DNA from: Rosenbergiella gaditana
GTDB lineage: Bacteria; Pseudomonadota; Gammaproteobacteria; Enterobacterales; Enterobacteriaceae
Assembly: GCF_018494065.1 (NCBI RefSeq)
Contig: NZ_JABBFR010000011.1
Span: forward strand, 1-64,000
Length of the DNA stretch: 64,000 nt
Direction: 5' to 3'
Shown: positions 7,409 through 17,639 of the stretch, in pieces
Position numbering within the stretch: the first letter of the stretch is position 1
Layout: every line of letters starts with the position of its first letter
Program-made: the position numbers and the translations under genes
The notes under the pieces: model-generated
What the model saw: the letters and a program-made list of their open reading frames with translations, nothing else
What the model was told of the DNA's origin: nothing
The model's database searches: none

Positions 7409-8743
7409 TTATAAACGCTTCACAATTTCCGCAATAGACTGAGCCAGTCCAGTCACTTCCTCTTTATTTTCCCCTTCAACCATCACACGGATTAAAGGTT
7501 CAGTCCCAGATTTACGTAACAAGACGCGACCACGGCCTAAAATTTGCTGCTCAGCATGATGCAATGCGGCCAAAACGTCAGGATGTTGGAGTGGGTCACT
7601 GCCCGCTGAGAAGCGCACATTGACGAGAATCTGCGGTAAGAGTTTCATTCCACTGCATAAATCATGAAGGGATAGTTTGTTACCGACTACCGCCGTCAAA
7701 ACTTGTAGTCCAGCAATAATACCGTCACCGGTAGTCGTTTTATCGAGTAATATTACATGCCCAGAATTTTCAGCCCCGACAACCCAACCGCGTTCTTTGA
7801 GTTTTTCCAACACATATCGGTCACCGACTTTAGCGCGTTCAAAGGGGATACCTAGCTGCTTAAGTGCTAGTTCCAGTCCCATATTACTCATCAGCGTCCC
7901 GACTACCCCACCACGTAGGTTACCTTGACGTAAACGTTCGCGGGCAATGATATAAAGGATTTGATCTCCATCGACTGCCTGCCCAAGATGGTCAACCATC
8001 ATGATACGATCACCATCGCCGTCAAGGGCAATGCCGAGATCTGCCTTTTCAGCCACCACTCTCTTTTGAAGTTGGCCTAAATCGGTAGCGCCGCACTCTT
8101 TATTGATATTCATCCCATTCGGCGATGCACCAATAGTTATAACCTCCGCACCTAGCTCGCGTAGTACATTCGGCGCAATGTGGTAGGTTGCACCGTTTGC
8201 ACAGTCGACCACGATTTTTAGACGGTTTAAGCTGAGCTCGCTTGGGAAAGTCCCCTTACAGAACTCAATGTAACGCCCTGCTGCATCAACAATACGGCTC
8301 GCTCGCCCCAGTTCCGCTGAAGGAACACAGGTGATTGCCTTTTCAATTTCGGCTTCGATCGCGGCTTCAACCTCATCAGGGAGCTTAGTACCCTCGGTTG
8401 AAAAGAATTTTATCCCGTTATCATCAAATGGATTATGAGACGCTGATATCACTACACCTGCTTCGGCACGGAATGTCCGTGTGAGATAGGCAATCGCTGG
8501 GGTTGGCATTGGACCCGTGAAGGCAGCGGATAACCCCGCTGCTGCTAAACCAGCTTCTAGGGCAGATTCCAGCATATATCCCGATATACGGGTATCTTTA
8601 CCGATGATGACTATTTTTGAACCTTGTCCGGCAAGAACCTTGCCCGCTGCCCAGCCTAATTTTAAAACAAAATCAGGGGTTATCGGCGATTCACCCACCT
8701 TTCCCCGAATACCATCGGTACCAAAATATTTACGTTCACTCAT
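7409..8743 (-). CDS. glmM: Phosphoglucosamine mutase
   Basis: A 444-residue alpha-D-phosphohexomutase that converts glucosamine-6-phosphate to glucosamine-1-phosphate on the path to UDP-GlcNAc for peptidoglycan and LPS. The N terminus [14 protein letters not shown] is the family signature. The phosphoserine loop is [13 protein letters not shown], the metal loop is DGDGDR and the C-terminal phosphate-binding loop is [12 protein letters not shown]. The length equals the usual enterobacterial size. It follows folP by 3 bases, so the two are cotranscribed as in E. coli. Confidence 0.97.
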   Translation of the reverse strand: MSERKYFGTDGIRGKVGESPITPDFVLKLGWAAGKVLAGQGSKIVIIGKDTRISGYMLESALEAGLAAAGLSAAFTGPMPTPAIAYLTRTFRAEAGVVISASHNPFDDNGIKFFSTEGTKLPDEVEAAIEAEIEKAITCVPSAELGRASRIVDAAGRYIEFCKGTFPSELSLNRLKIVVDCANGATYHIAPNVLRELGAEVITIGASPNGMNINKECGATDLGQLQKRVVAEKADLGIALDGDGDRIMMVDHLGQAVDGDQILYIIARERLRQGNLRGGVVGTLMSNMGLELALKQLGIPFERAKVGDRYVLEKLKERGWVVGAENSGHVILLDKTTTGDGIIAGLQVLTAVVGNKLSLHDLCSGMKLLPQILVNVRFSAGSDPLQHPDVLAALHHAEQQILGRGRVLLRKSGTEPLIRVMVEGENKEEVTGLAQSIAEIVKRL

Positions 8744-8746
8744 GGA

Positions 8747-9580
8747 TTATCCTTTTGCTCTGAGAGTCGCTTCGACTACGCGTATCGCCTCAACACTTTC
8801 TTTAACATCGTGCACTCGAATGATTTGTGCTCCCTGCATCGCGGCGATAACTGCACAGGCCAGACTACCACTCAACCGCTGAGTTGGCCCGACATTAAGG
8901 AGTTGACCAATCATAGACTTTCGAGACATCCCCACTAATAACGGCAAATCAAAATGGTGAAAATGTCCGAGATTAGCCAATAATTCATAATTATGTTGGA
9001 GGTTTTTTCCAAATCCGAAACCCGGATCAATAATAATATTTTCGCGACGTATTCCCGCTGCCACACAGTGCTCAATTTCGGTGGTTAAGAAGGTGTCGAC
9101 TTCTGCAACAATCTGCTGATAGCTCGGGCTATGCTGCATCGATTTAGGCTCTCCCTGCATATGCATCAGGCAGACAGGTAGATCAACTTCAGCTGCGGCT
9201 TCACGCGCACCGGGTTCATTTAATGAGCGGATATCGTTGATCAAGTGTGCGCCTGCTGACGCGGCGGCACGAATGACCTCCGGTTTAGAGGTATCCACCG
9301 AAATCCATACTTCGAAACGTTGTGCTAATGCTTCCACCACAGGGATGACGCGCACCAATTCTTCTTCTACTGATACCTCATCGGCACCCGGACGCGTCGA
9401 TTCTCCTCCAATATCGAGGATTGTCGCACCAGCAATAACCATTTCATTAGCATGGGTAATCGCATCGATCAGCGTTTTATGGCGGCCACCGTCAGAAAAG
9501 GAGTCTGGGGTCATATTTAAAATTCCCATTATATGGGGGAAAGAGAGATCTAACTCACTCCCTCGGGCGCGCAATTTCAT
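8747..9580 (-). CDS. folP: Dihydropteroate synthase
   Basis: A 277-residue TIM-barrel enzyme that condenses p-aminobenzoate with the pterin pyrophosphate in folate synthesis; it is the sulfonamide target. The signature loops are IMGILNMTPDSFSDGG near the N terminus, IGGESTRPGA, and DPGFGFGK in the pterin site, followed by VGMSRK. It lies between ftsH, behind that gene's terminator, and glmM, with 3 bases to the glmM start. The length is normal. Confidence 0.97.
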   Translation of the reverse strand: MKLRARGSELDLSFPHIMGILNMTPDSFSDGGRHKTLIDAITHANEMVIAGATILDIGGESTRPGADEVSVEEELVRVIPVVEALAQRFEVWISVDTSKPEVIRAAASAGAHLINDIRSLNEPGAREAAAEVDLPVCLMHMQGEPKSMQHSPSYQQIVAEVDTFLTTEIEHCVAAGIRRENIIIDPGFGFGKNLQHNYELLANLGHFHHFDLPLLVGMSRKSMIGQLLNVGPTQRLSGSLACAVIAAMQGAQIIRVHDVKESVEAIRVVEATLRAKG

Positions 9581-9613
9581 TCAGTATCCTCTTTAACGCT
9601 TTATCGATGTGAT

Positions 9614-9644
9614 GCAAAAAAAAGCCCCGCATTAGCGGGGCTTT
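9614..9644 (-). terminator. Terminator between ftsH and folP
   Basis: AAAGCCCCGC (9621-9630), loop ATTA, GCGGGGCTTT (9635-9644), with a plus-strand A-run from 9616 giving eight U residues on the minus strand. It is a strong rho-independent terminator 43 bases after the ftsH stop, so folP-glmM probably needs readthrough or its own promoter. Confidence 0.88.
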
Positions 9645-9686
9645 ATTGTAGCGCGAACTGACACTATTTATCGAATGATTCAGACA

Positions 9687-11606
9687 TTACATTGGGTTGC
9701 CTGGATCGTTATTCTCTGGTGCATCGACAGGACGAGCTGCTTGCGGTGGCGCTACAGACTCTTCTTCTTTCACTGGCGACTCCGTCCAACCTGCTGGAGC
9801 ACGAACTTCTCGACGCGCCATCAAATCATCAATTTGAGGGGCATCAATGGTTTCATACTTCATCAGAGCATCTTTCATCGTATGGAGGATGTCGATGTTC
9901 TCATTTAACAGTTGGCGAGCACGTTCATAGTTATTATCGATCAAGTGCTTAATTTCTTGGTCGATAATACGTGCTGTTTCGTCTGACATATGTTTGGCTT
10001 TAGCAACGGAACGACCTAAGAAAACTTCACCTTCTTCTTCCGCATAAAGTAGAGGACCTAATTTCTCAGAAAAGCCCCACTGGGTAACCATATTACGCGC
10101 GAGGTTAGTCGCCACTTTAATATCGTTGGATGCACCCGTAGAGACTTTTTCTGAACCGTAGATGATCTCTTCTGCCAAACGCCCACCATAAAGCGTCGAA
10201 ATTTGACTCTCTAATTTCTGACGGCTAGCACTGATCGCATCACCTTCAGGTAAGAAGAAAGTCACACCTAGCGCACGTCCACGAGGAATAATCGTCACCT
10301 TGTGCACCGGATCATGTTCCGGTACGAGACGACCAATAATCGCATGTCCCGCTTCGTGATAAGCCGTCGACTCTTTTTGCGCTTCCGTCATGACCATTGA
10401 GCGGCGTTCTGCGCCCATCATGATCTTGTCTTTAGCCTTTTCGAACTCAACCATCGACACGACACGTTGGTTGCTACGCGCAGCAAACAATGCCGCTTCG
10501 TTAACGAGGTTCGCTAAGTCAGCACCGGAAAAGCCTGGTGTTCCACGTGCAATAATCGCAGCATCAATGTCTGTCGACAAAGGAACGCGACGCATATGCA
10601 CTTTTAAGATTTGCTCACGACCACGTACATCAGGCAGTCCGACGACGACTTGACGGTCAAAACGGCCTGGGCGAAGTAGTGCTGGGTCAAGTACGTCAGG
10701 GCGGTTAGTTGCCGCAATAACAATAATCCCTTCATTACCTTCAAAACCATCCATCTCAACAAGCATTTGGTTCAACGTTTGCTCACGCTCATCGTGACCA
10801 CCGCCTAACCCTGCCCCACGTTGACGTCCAACAGCATCGATCTCATCGATAAAAATGATACAAGGAGCCGATTTCTTCGCTTGTTCGAACATATCACGAA
10901 CACGTGAAGCACCCACACCAACAAACATTTCAACGAAGTCTGAACCCGAAATTGTGAAGAATGGGACTTTAGCCTCTCCAGCAATTGCCTTAGCCAGTAA
11001 TGTTTTACCGGTACCTGGAGGGCCCACCATCAGTACGCCTTTAGGAATTTTCCCGCCTAGCTTTTGGAAACGCGAAGGTTCACGGAGGTATTCCACCAGC
11101 TCGCTGACTTCTTCTTTCGCTTCATCACAACCTGCGACGTCGGCAAAAGTGGTTTTAATCTGATCTTCGGTCAACATACGAGCTTTGCTTTTACCGAAAG
11201 ACATGGCACCTTTGCCGCCGCCTCCCTGCATTTGACGCATAAAGAAGATCCACACACCAATCAGCAGCAACATTGGGAACCAAGAAATAAAGATAGAGGT
11301 CAGTAGACTTTGACCTTCTGGTGGTTCACCAACAACTTTTACCTTCTTAGATAAAAGATTTTGCAGTAATTGCGGGTCATTGACAGGAATATACGTAGTG
11401 TATTTATTGCTATCGTTAGTGGTTACGTTAATCTCACGCCCATTAATACGCGCCTCGCGAATCTGATTTTGATTCACTTCTGTCACGAAAGTAGAGTAAT
11501 CGACTTTCTTGCCATTTGACTCGCTGGGCCCAAAGCTTTGGAACACGGTCATTAGCACTACTGCAATGACTAACCAAAGAATTAGGTTTTTCGCCATGTC
11601 ACTCAA
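9687..11606 (-). CDS. ftsH: ATP-dependent zinc metalloprotease FtsH
   Basis: A 639-residue membrane-bound AAA+ protease that degrades LpxC, sigma-32, SecY and other substrates. Two N-terminal spans ([15 protein letters not shown] and [17 protein letters not shown]) flank a periplasmic domain. The AAA module has Walker A GPPGTGKT, Walker [12 protein letters not shown] and the SRH region [19 protein letters not shown]. The zinc site is HEAGH. The C-terminal tail is Pro- and Glu-rich, as in relatives. The chosen start gives MSDMAKN; the internal Met three codons on (11597) is also possible. It follows rlmE by 47 bases, as in the E. coli rlmE-ftsH heat-shock operon. Confidence 0.97.
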   Translation of the reverse strand: MSDMAKNLILWLVIAVVLMTVFQSFGPSESNGKKVDYSTFVTEVNQNQIREARINGREINVTTNDSNKYTTYIPVNDPQLLQNLLSKKVKVVGEPPEGQSLLTSIFISWFPMLLLIGVWIFFMRQMQGGGGKGAMSFGKSKARMLTEDQIKTTFADVAGCDEAKEEVSELVEYLREPSRFQKLGGKIPKGVLMVGPPGTGKTLLAKAIAGEAKVPFFTISGSDFVEMFVGVGASRVRDMFEQAKKSAPCIIFIDEIDAVGRQRGAGLGGGHDEREQTLNQMLVEMDGFEGNEGIIVIAATNRPDVLDPALLRPGRFDRQVVVGLPDVRGREQILKVHMRRVPLSTDIDAAIIARGTPGFSGADLANLVNEAALFAARSNQRVVSMVEFEKAKDKIMMGAERRSMVMTEAQKESTAYHEAGHAIIGRLVPEHDPVHKVTIIPRGRALGVTFFLPEGDAISASRQKLESQISTLYGGRLAEEIIYGSEKVSTGASNDIKVATNLARNMVTQWGFSEKLGPLLYAEEEGEVFLGRSVAKAKHMSDETARIIDQEIKHLIDNNYERARQLLNENIDILHTMKDALMKYETIDAPQIDDLMARREVRAPAGWTESPVKEEESVAPPQAARPVDAPENNDPGNPM

Positions 11607-11653
11607 GGGATTAACCTCTTATTTACAACGATGTTAACAGAAAGCGTAGGGAG

Positions 11654-12283
11654 CTATATTTTGCGCCCAGTCGCTACAATGTACACTTCGCGAGAACGTG
11701 AACGCGAAGCGTCTGGCTTACGAACTTTTACTTTCGTAAATAAGGAGCGGATTTCGCGTAGGTAATCATCAAAACCATCTCCCTGGAACACCTTTACTAC
11801 AAAACTACCACCTGGTGCCAAAACATCGCGACACATTTCAAGTGCGAGTTCTACGAGGTACATCGCGCGAGGGATATCCACCGCGGGAGTGCCACTCATA
11901 TTTGGTGCCATATCTGACATTACTACCTGCACCTTACCGTCACCGACACGATCGAGCAACGCTTTTAGTACAGCTTCTTCTCGGAAGTCACCTTGAAGAA
12001 AGTCTACACCAACAATTGGATCCATTGGCAAGATATCACATGCGATAATTCGGCCGCTTGCTCCAATCTGTTCAACCACATATTGTGACCAACCACCCGG
12101 CGCCGCACCTAAATCTACAACCGTCATGCCGGGTTTGAACAGACGATCACCTTGTTGCATCTCATCCAGTTTAAACCATGCTCGCGAACGTAGACCTTTC
12201 TTTTGTGCTTGTTGCACATATTTATCGCTAAAGTGTTCCTGTAACCAGCGGCTTGAGCTGGCTGAACGCTTTTTTCCCGTCAT
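11654..12283 (-). CDS. rlmE: 23S rRNA U2552 2'-O-methyltransferase
   Basis: A 209-residue SAM-dependent methyltransferase (RrmJ/FtsJ) that methylates U2552 of 23S rRNA late in 50S assembly. The start is set at [18 protein letters not shown], which matches E. coli exactly; a longer frame upstream is not conserved. The SAM-binding motif is [13 protein letters not shown]. The catalytic KDKE residues fall in [26 protein letters not shown] and the C-terminal SREVYIVA. It is upstream of ftsH on the same strand and divergent from yhbY. Confidence 0.96.
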   Translation of the reverse strand: MTGKKRSASSSRWLQEHFSDKYVQQAQKKGLRSRAWFKLDEMQQGDRLFKPGMTVVDLGAAPGGWSQYVVEQIGASGRIIACDILPMDPIVGVDFLQGDFREEAVLKALLDRVGDGKVQVVMSDMAPNMSGTPAVDIPRAMYLVELALEMCRDVLAPGGSFVVKVFQGDGFDDYLREIRSLFTKVKVRKPDASRSRSREVYIVATGRKI

Positions 12284-12408
12284 ACTTTTTCCAACATTTT
12301 TGTATCGCAGCGATAAATCATTACGCAAAATGCTGCGTTGATTTGGCGATATACCAGAGATGGCGGTACAATGACCTGTTTTCAATCCCTGAGTAAGTAA
12401 ATAATACG

Positions 12409-12702
12409 ATGAATCTAAGTACTAAACAAAAACAGCACCTAAAAAGTCTCGCCCATCCACTGAAGCCAGTCGTGATGTTAGGCAACAATGGATTAACCGA
12501 AGGTGTTCTCGCTGAACTTGATCAAGCTCTAGAGCATCACGAACTGATCAAAGTGAAAATCGCGACTGAAGACCGTGAAAACAAAGCTCTGATTGTGGCA
12601 GCAATTGTTCGTGAAACCTCAGCGGCTGAAGTTCAGGTTATCGGTAAGATACTGGTGCTCTATCGTCCTTCTAAAGAAAAGAAAATTTCTTTACCACGGT
12701 AA
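12409..12702 (+). CDS. yhbY: CRM-domain ribosome assembly factor YhbY
   Basis: A 97-residue single CRM-domain RNA-binding protein that associates with pre-50S particles. The N-terminal [26 protein letters not shown] carries the GxxG loop (LGNNG), followed by [18 protein letters not shown]. It is divergent from rlmE and has its own terminator at 12738-12765. Length and context match E. coli. Confidence 0.95.
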   Translation: MNLSTKQKQHLKSLAHPLKPVVMLGNNGLTEGVLAELDQALEHHELIKVKIATEDRENKALIVAAIVRETSAAEVQVIGKILVLYRPSKEKKISLPR

Positions 12703-12737
12703 TTCTGGAAGAAAATATCACCATTTTACCTCCAGTT

Positions 12738-12765
12738 AAAAGGCTGTTTTACAGCCTTTTTCTTT
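12738..12765 (+). terminator. Terminator of yhbY
   Basis: AAAAGGCTGT (12738-12747), loop TTT, ACAGCCTTTT (12751-12760), then more T residues. It lies 35 bases past the yhbY stop. The A-rich left arm may let it work for greA on the opposite strand as well. Confidence 0.85.
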
Positions 12766-12857
12766 TCTTAAGATATATTAGCACGGTTAAACCAGCTTGC
12801 GGGACCGAAATGGCGAAAAGCCCACTCCGAGTATAACATATCGTCGTATTCTGATAA

Positions 12858-13334
12858 TTAGAGGTACTCGACCTTAATCACTTCATACTCAACATCTCCA
12901 CCTGGCGTTTTCACAACCGTGACATCATCCACTTCTTTACCGATTAAACCCCGGGCCATTGGGGAATTCACAGAGATCAGATTTTGCTTAAAATCTGCTT
13001 CGTCATCTCCGACAATACGATAGGTCGATTCTTCTTCCGAATGTGTATTATAGACAGTCACCGTTGCACCAAAAATGACACGACCCGTCGCAGCCATTTT
13101 TGTCACGTCAATGATTTGAGCGTTAGATAATTTTGCTTCAATTTCTTGAATACGCCCTTCACAAAAACCTTGCTCTTCGCGTGCAGCATGGTATTCCGCA
13201 TTTTCCTTTAAATCTCCATGCTCTCTCGCATCCGCAATAGAAGCAATAATACGAGGGCGCTTAACATTTTTAAGCTCATTAAGCTCTTCACGCAGCTGTT
13301 CTGCGCCGCGAAGGGTCATAGGAATCTGGCTCAT
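12858..13334 (-). CDS. greA: Transcript cleavage factor GreA
   Basis: A 158-residue factor that enters the RNA polymerase secondary channel and stimulates cleavage of backtracked RNA. The N-terminal coiled coil begins [22 protein letters not shown], and the tip acidic residues are in [23 protein letters not shown]. The C-terminal FKBP-like domain ends [13 protein letters not shown]. Length and sequence match E. coli. It diverges from dacB; its leader contains a structured element at 13421-13458. Confidence 0.97.
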   Translation of the reverse strand: MSQIPMTLRGAEQLREELNELKNVKRPRIIASIADAREHGDLKENAEYHAAREEQGFCEGRIQEIEAKLSNAQIIDVTKMAATGRVIFGATVTVYNTHSEEESTYRIVGDDEADFKQNLISVNSPMARGLIGKEVDDVTVVKTPGGDVEYEVIKVEYL

Positions 13335-13420
13335 CTTGTACTCCTCATTAATCTGTTATTCAGTCAATCATCCTGATTCGATACGAGCTTAACCGATTAA
13401 GCTGCACCTAAATTTGAAAC

Positions 13421-13458
13421 AAAACAACCCCGCCTCAGATAGTTTGCTATCCAAGGCG
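13421..13458 (-). promoter_or_regulatory. greA leader hairpin, GraL-like attenuator
   Basis: CGCCT-CA-GATAG (13431-13442), loop TTTG, then CTATC-CA-AGGCG (13447-13458): a long stem with one symmetric internal loop. On the minus strand, running towards greA, it is followed by the T-rich GGGTTGTTTTG. In E. coli a terminator in the greA leader releases the short RNA GraL, and the place and shape here fit. There is no sequence proof of orthology. Confidence 0.5.
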
Positions 13459-13573
13459 AGTAAATTTTCAGTTTGATACATATTTTACCCGAGAGTTCCG
13501 CCCGGATCATCGTTTACTTTGCCCCTCAAGGGGACGTAGTATTGCGGGCTCAACTGTTAACGACGCCGAGATT

Positions 13574-15007
13574 ATGCGACTTTCAAGACTCATTACAGCA
13601 CTCACCTTTGCAGTAACGCTTCAAGCTTCTGCCACGCCAGTCGAGGATTATACCCAATACCTCCCTGATGGTACCAATCTCGCGTTCATGGCGCAAAGGG
13701 TAGGCGATACCACACCGATTGTCGATTATCACGGAAAACAAATGGCGCTGCCTGCCAGTACGATGAAAGTGTTCACTGCGCTTGCTGCACTATTGGAACT
13801 TGGCAAAGATTTCCGCTTTCAGACGACCTTTGAAAGCCACCAAAAAATAGCGGGTGATACCTTACAAGGTGATTTAGTCGCACGGTTTGGTGGCGACCCC
13901 ACGTTTACCCGTCAAGACTTACGCAATATGGTGGCGCAGCTCAAACAAAAGGGTGTCACCCACATTCAAGGTAACTTAGTCATCGATACCTCGGTTTTCG
14001 CGAGCCATGATATGGCCCCTGGCTGGCCGTGGAATGATTTAACCCAATGCTTTAGTGCGCCGCCGGCAGCAGCTATCGTCGATAAAAACTGTTTTTCCAT
14101 CTCGCTCTATAGCGCGAAAACGCCAGGCGAAAATGCCTTTATCCGTATCGCTTCTTACTATCCTGCGCATATGTATAGTAAGGTGAAAACGCTAGGCCCT
14201 AACTCAGGTGAAGCGCAATATTGTGAACTTGACGTGAACCCAGGTGAATTAAACCGCTACACCTTGACTGGGTGCCTGCGTCAGCGCAATGATCCTCTAC
14301 CTCTCGCCTTCGCCGTACAGGACGGTGCCGCTTGGGCCGGGGAGATTTTACGCGATGAGTTACAAAAAGCCGATATCGACTATCGCGGCCATTTGGTAAG
14401 ACAAACACAACCTAGTGAACCCGGTACTGTGCTGGCGATAGAACAATCCGCCCCACTCCATAGCCTGTTACATACGATGTTGAAGAAGTCAGATAATATG
14501 ATCGCCGACACCGTTTTCCGTACTATTGGCCACCACTATTTTAACGTGCCCGGTACATTCCGCGCAGGGTCGGACGCGGTACGCCGTATCCTTCGTGAAA
14601 AAGCGGGTATGGATATGGGTAATACTATTCAAGTCGATGGTTCAGGATTGTCACGACACGATTTGGTTGCACCGGACACCATGATGCAAGCGCTACAGTT
14701 TATCGCTAAGAATGACAGTAGCCTCGATTTTATTAGCATGCTCCCTCTAGCGGGCTATGATGGCACTTTGCAATATCGTGGTGGTCTGCACGAAGCAGGG
14801 GTGGATGGAAAGCTTTCCGCGAAAACCGGATCGCTCCAAGGCGTGTATAACTTGGCGGGCTTCTTAACCACTTCACGTGGAACGCGTATAGCCTTCGTGC
14901 AATACCTTTCGGGATATGCGGTACCGCCTGAAGACCAGCGAACCCGACGAGTTCCCCTCGTCCGGTTTGAAAGTCGGCTCTACAGCGATTTATATCGGAA
15001 TTATTAG
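13574..15007 (+). CDS. dacB: Penicillin-binding protein 4 (D-Ala-D-Ala carboxypeptidase/endopeptidase)
   Basis: A 477-residue periplasmic serine DD-peptidase (PBP4) that trims and cleaves peptidoglycan crosslinks. The signal peptide MRLSRLITALTFAVTLQASATP is visible. The catalytic SxxK is S62-T-M-K65, the SxN motif is SDN in LLHTMLKKSDNMIADT, and the KTG motif is in LSAKTGSLQGVYN. The large insert between the first two motifs is typical of class C PBP4. In E. coli dacB adjoins obgE; here the enterobactin locus begins right after it. Confidence 0.96.
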   Translation: MRLSRLITALTFAVTLQASATPVEDYTQYLPDGTNLAFMAQRVGDTTPIVDYHGKQMALPASTMKVFTALAALLELGKDFRFQTTFESHQKIAGDTLQGDLVARFGGDPTFTRQDLRNMVAQLKQKGVTHIQGNLVIDTSVFASHDMAPGWPWNDLTQCFSAPPAAAIVDKNCFSISLYSAKTPGENAFIRIASYYPAHMYSKVKTLGPNSGEAQYCELDVNPGELNRYTLTGCLRQRNDPLPLAFAVQDGAAWAGEILRDELQKADIDYRGHLVRQTQPSEPGTVLAIEQSAPLHSLLHTMLKKSDNMIADTVFRTIGHHYFNVPGTFRAGSDAVRRILREKAGMDMGNTIQVDGSGLSRHDLVAPDTMMQALQFIAKNDSSLDFISMLPLAGYDGTLQYRGGLHEAGVDGKLSAKTGSLQGVYNLAGFLTTSRGTRIAFVQYLSGYAVPPEDQRTRRVPLVRFESRLYSDLYRNY

Positions 15008-15011
15008 CCAT

Positions 15012-15059
15012 AAAAAACTGCACCTTACTCAGTTGGCTATCCAACTTTTGGGGTGCAGT
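15012..15059 (-). terminator. Terminator of fepA
   Basis: Outer stem ACTGCACC (15017-15024) / GGTGCAGT (15052-15059) and inner stem AGTTGG (15031-15036) / CCAACT (15041-15046) form one long hairpin. The six A residues at 15012-15017 give a U-tract on the minus strand, so it ends fepA transcription. T residues after 15070 may help terminate dacB from the other side. Confidence 0.8.
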
Positions 15060-15077
15060 CCATTACGCGGTTTTTTA

Positions 15078-17411
15078 TTAGAAGTGCGTATTCAAACTCA
15101 TATAGAAGGTTCGGCCTGACTCATTGTAAGTATATGCACCGGCTCCGTATAGGCTGCTTGTGATGCCTGTTTTCGAATTCAGAGTCCCTGTTGTTTGTGC
15201 GTTACCTTCGCGGAAGTGACGTTTATCAAAGAGGTTATCAATCCCTGCCGTGACACTGACATTCTTGGTGGCATCCCATGTCGCGCTAGCGCCAAAGATA
15301 CTGTATGGGCTGACTTCGCGGGTATCAGGATAGCTAACAGTATTACCTTGATAATTACGGCTCTTCGGTTTCTGCTTACCGTACCAGGTCCACGTCGCTT
15401 GAACCGATAGGTCTTGGCGTATCTGCCATTCCACGTTGGAGTTAAGGGTAAATTGCGGGATAACGGAGAGACGATCATGGTTCGTCTTATCCTTACTTTG
15501 CAGCATCCACGTCATATTGTTATTCCACGTAACGGTATCAGTTACCGGTACATTGAAAGTTCCCTCTAGACCCTCAACCACCGCGCGCGGCACATTCTCC
15601 CATTGATAAACTCGGGTACCACTGCTATTTGTTGAAGTAACATCGTTACCCGATTCGATTTTATTATGGTAGTCATTGCGGAAGTAAGTGAGGCCAGCCT
15701 GCAGTCCAGCAAGGTCTTTATACTCCAAGCCAATCTCTTTGTTCACACTAGTCTCTGCTTTAAGGTCGCTATTACCTTGTAAATAACATCCAGTGCTGGA
15801 ACTACCGTAACAACCTTGTCCTTTACTATAAAGAATATAGTTTGGATTGGTTTGATACAGATTTGGCGCTTTATAGGCACGGGCAATCCCCATCTTTAAC
15901 GTCCACTCATTGGTGAGCTGCTGAGTCAAGTTAAGTGATGGGCTCCAATTGGTTCCAACAATGGAGTGGTGATCAAAGCGAATTGCCGGTGTCAGGACCG
16001 TGGAATCGGTAAGATCCATATTATCTTCAGCAAACATAGAGAAGATCTGCGCTTGGGAATAAGGAGAACGTGTACCGGTGCCGACGCCACTGATCGCCCC
16101 GCCGGTATTGGTGCCGGTAAGTGCTTGACCGGTCGAGGTACCATCTTTCATCTTCTGCTGGTTCCACTCAGTCCCCAAGGTGAGGTCCTGCTCCACCCAG
16201 GCAGTGAAAGGAATACTGACTTCGCTGTGCAACAGCACATCGCTGAGATCGATATCAGAGAACCCAGCATTATTATTGAAGATCCCCTCGGTTCCCCCTG
16301 CTAACCCTTCAGTAACCCTTGAGTTACGCGTTCGTTCATATTGTGCATAGGTGTTGGTAGTGACCCCGTTATCCCACACCCCAGTCCAGGTTAAGGCGTA
16401 ATCTTGGCGGTAAATGCGGTTAGTTTCATCACCATATTTGCTTTTCACATAGTTTGACGTATTGGTATTCTGCGTATCGCCCGAATAAATATTCCCTTGT
16501 CGACTCGTTCCTGCTTCGAATTCAAGGTGCTGATTATGCGCAAATTCCCAATTCAGTTTACCGTGGAGGTCTTTATCTCTGATCCCTTCACGGCCAGCTG
16601 GAAAACTACCTATGTTCGTGCCTGTACGTTCCATAGTATGATTTTGGTTAATATCGTAAGCATCTGCTTGTGTCTTATCGATATTTCCCCAAATGCTTAA
16701 TGTTAAGCTATCGGTCGCAGGGCCCATTAAACTGAAGTTAGTACGCTTGGTGGAGCCTTCAGATTTATGCTGAGGAACGTTGTAATACGTATTCCATGAA
16801 CCATGCCACGCTGTGTTCGCTTGTTTGGTGATGATATTGACCACCCCGCCCATCGCGCCGCTACCATAACGTGCCGCAGCAGGTCCACGAATCACTTCGA
16901 TGTGGTCAATCATTTCAGGCGGTACCCAGTTGGTATCACCGCGTGAATCTCGTTCACCCCGCCACCCATAGCGCACGGAGTTTTTACTGCTGACCGGGCG
17001 GCCATCGATCAGGATTAAAGTATTTTCCGGGCCCATGCCACGAATATCGATCTGACGATTATTCCCGCGCTGACCGCTGGTCGAGTTACCCGTTAAATTT
17101 ACGCCAGGCATGGTACGAATAATTTCCGAGACATCACGAGCCGGTGGATGTTTACGAATGGCTTCGGCTGAAATAGTCGATACGCCTGGCGCTTGTAGCG
17201 TTTGTTGACGTGCCGTAACGACGATAGAATTGTGTGGACTGTCCTCGGTAGACAACGCCTTGTCGCCAGAGGTTTGGCCTGAGGTTTCATCTGATGTCGG
17301 GGAGTTAACGGTGACATCTGTTTGTGCCGCTGAAACCGGCACGCAATAAATAAAAAACGAGCTACCAAGCTCAAGGCAAATTGCAGCAGAAAGAAATGAT
17401 AATTTTTTCAT
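15078..17411 (-). CDS. fepA: TonB-dependent ferric enterobactin receptor
   Basis: A 777-residue outer-membrane beta barrel that imports ferric enterobactin. A signal peptide precedes an acidic and Thr/Ser-rich stretch and the TonB box SIVVTA (about residues 63-68). The plug domain carries IIRTMPGVNLTGNSTSGQRG and DIRGMGPENTLILIDG, nearly identical to E. coli FepA, and ends GSGAMGGVVNIITK. The C terminus ends TFYMSLNTHF with the terminal Phe of barrel proteins. It is about 30 residues longer than E. coli FepA, part of it before the TonB box. It is divergent from fes with a Fur box between. entD, which follows fepA in E. coli, is not here. Confidence 0.95.
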   Translation of the reverse strand: MKKLSFLSAAICLELGSSFFIYCVPVSAAQTDVTVNSPTSDETSGQTSGDKALSTEDSPHNSIVVTARQQTLQAPGVSTISAEAIRKHPPARDVSEIIRTMPGVNLTGNSTSGQRGNNRQIDIRGMGPENTLILIDGRPVSSKNSVRYGWRGERDSRGDTNWVPPEMIDHIEVIRGPAAARYGSGAMGGVVNIITKQANTAWHGSWNTYYNVPQHKSEGSTKRTNFSLMGPATDSLTLSIWGNIDKTQADAYDINQNHTMERTGTNIGSFPAGREGIRDKDLHGKLNWEFAHNQHLEFEAGTSRQGNIYSGDTQNTNTSNYVKSKYGDETNRIYRQDYALTWTGVWDNGVTTNTYAQYERTRNSRVTEGLAGGTEGIFNNNAGFSDIDLSDVLLHSEVSIPFTAWVEQDLTLGTEWNQQKMKDGTSTGQALTGTNTGGAISGVGTGTRSPYSQAQIFSMFAEDNMDLTDSTVLTPAIRFDHHSIVGTNWSPSLNLTQQLTNEWTLKMGIARAYKAPNLYQTNPNYILYSKGQGCYGSSSTGCYLQGNSDLKAETSVNKEIGLEYKDLAGLQAGLTYFRNDYHNKIESGNDVTSTNSSGTRVYQWENVPRAVVEGLEGTFNVPVTDTVTWNNNMTWMLQSKDKTNHDRLSVIPQFTLNSNVEWQIRQDLSVQATWTWYGKQKPKSRNYQGNTVSYPDTREVSPYSIFGASATWDATKNVSVTAGIDNLFDKRHFREGNAQTTGTLNSKTGITSSLYGAGAYTYNESGRTFYMSLNTHF

Positions 17412-17554
17412 TTGTTATAATCCCAGTTCCCTAGGTCAATGCTGTGTATGTGTGTGTATTAATCCCAAGATCCCTTCAGTATTTGTTACTATTTTGCAAT
17501 CAACAGAGCAATAAATGACAAACTACGTAAAGAGAGATTGCAATCTATTGCAGA

Positions 17555-17569
17555 TGAAAATAATTATCA
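17555..17569. promoter_or_regulatory. Fur box in the fepA-fes divergent region
   Basis: TGAAAATAATTATCA matches the 7-1-7 Fur consensus TGATAATNATTATCA at 14 of 15 positions. A second, overlapping half-site pattern runs on to about 17582. Its place between two divergent iron-uptake genes supports Fur-Fe(II) repression of both. Confidence 0.85.
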
Positions 17570-17639
17570 ATACTATTATCAACAAATCTCGCTTCTAATG
17601 GCTATTCGCAGATAGCTTCTATAAAAGATAACTTTGCAA

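Noticed and set aside
9675-9952. Plus-strand open frames over the 3' end of ftsH
   Set aside because: They lie antisense to a well-conserved gene, have no homology that I recognise and no Shine-Dalgarno.
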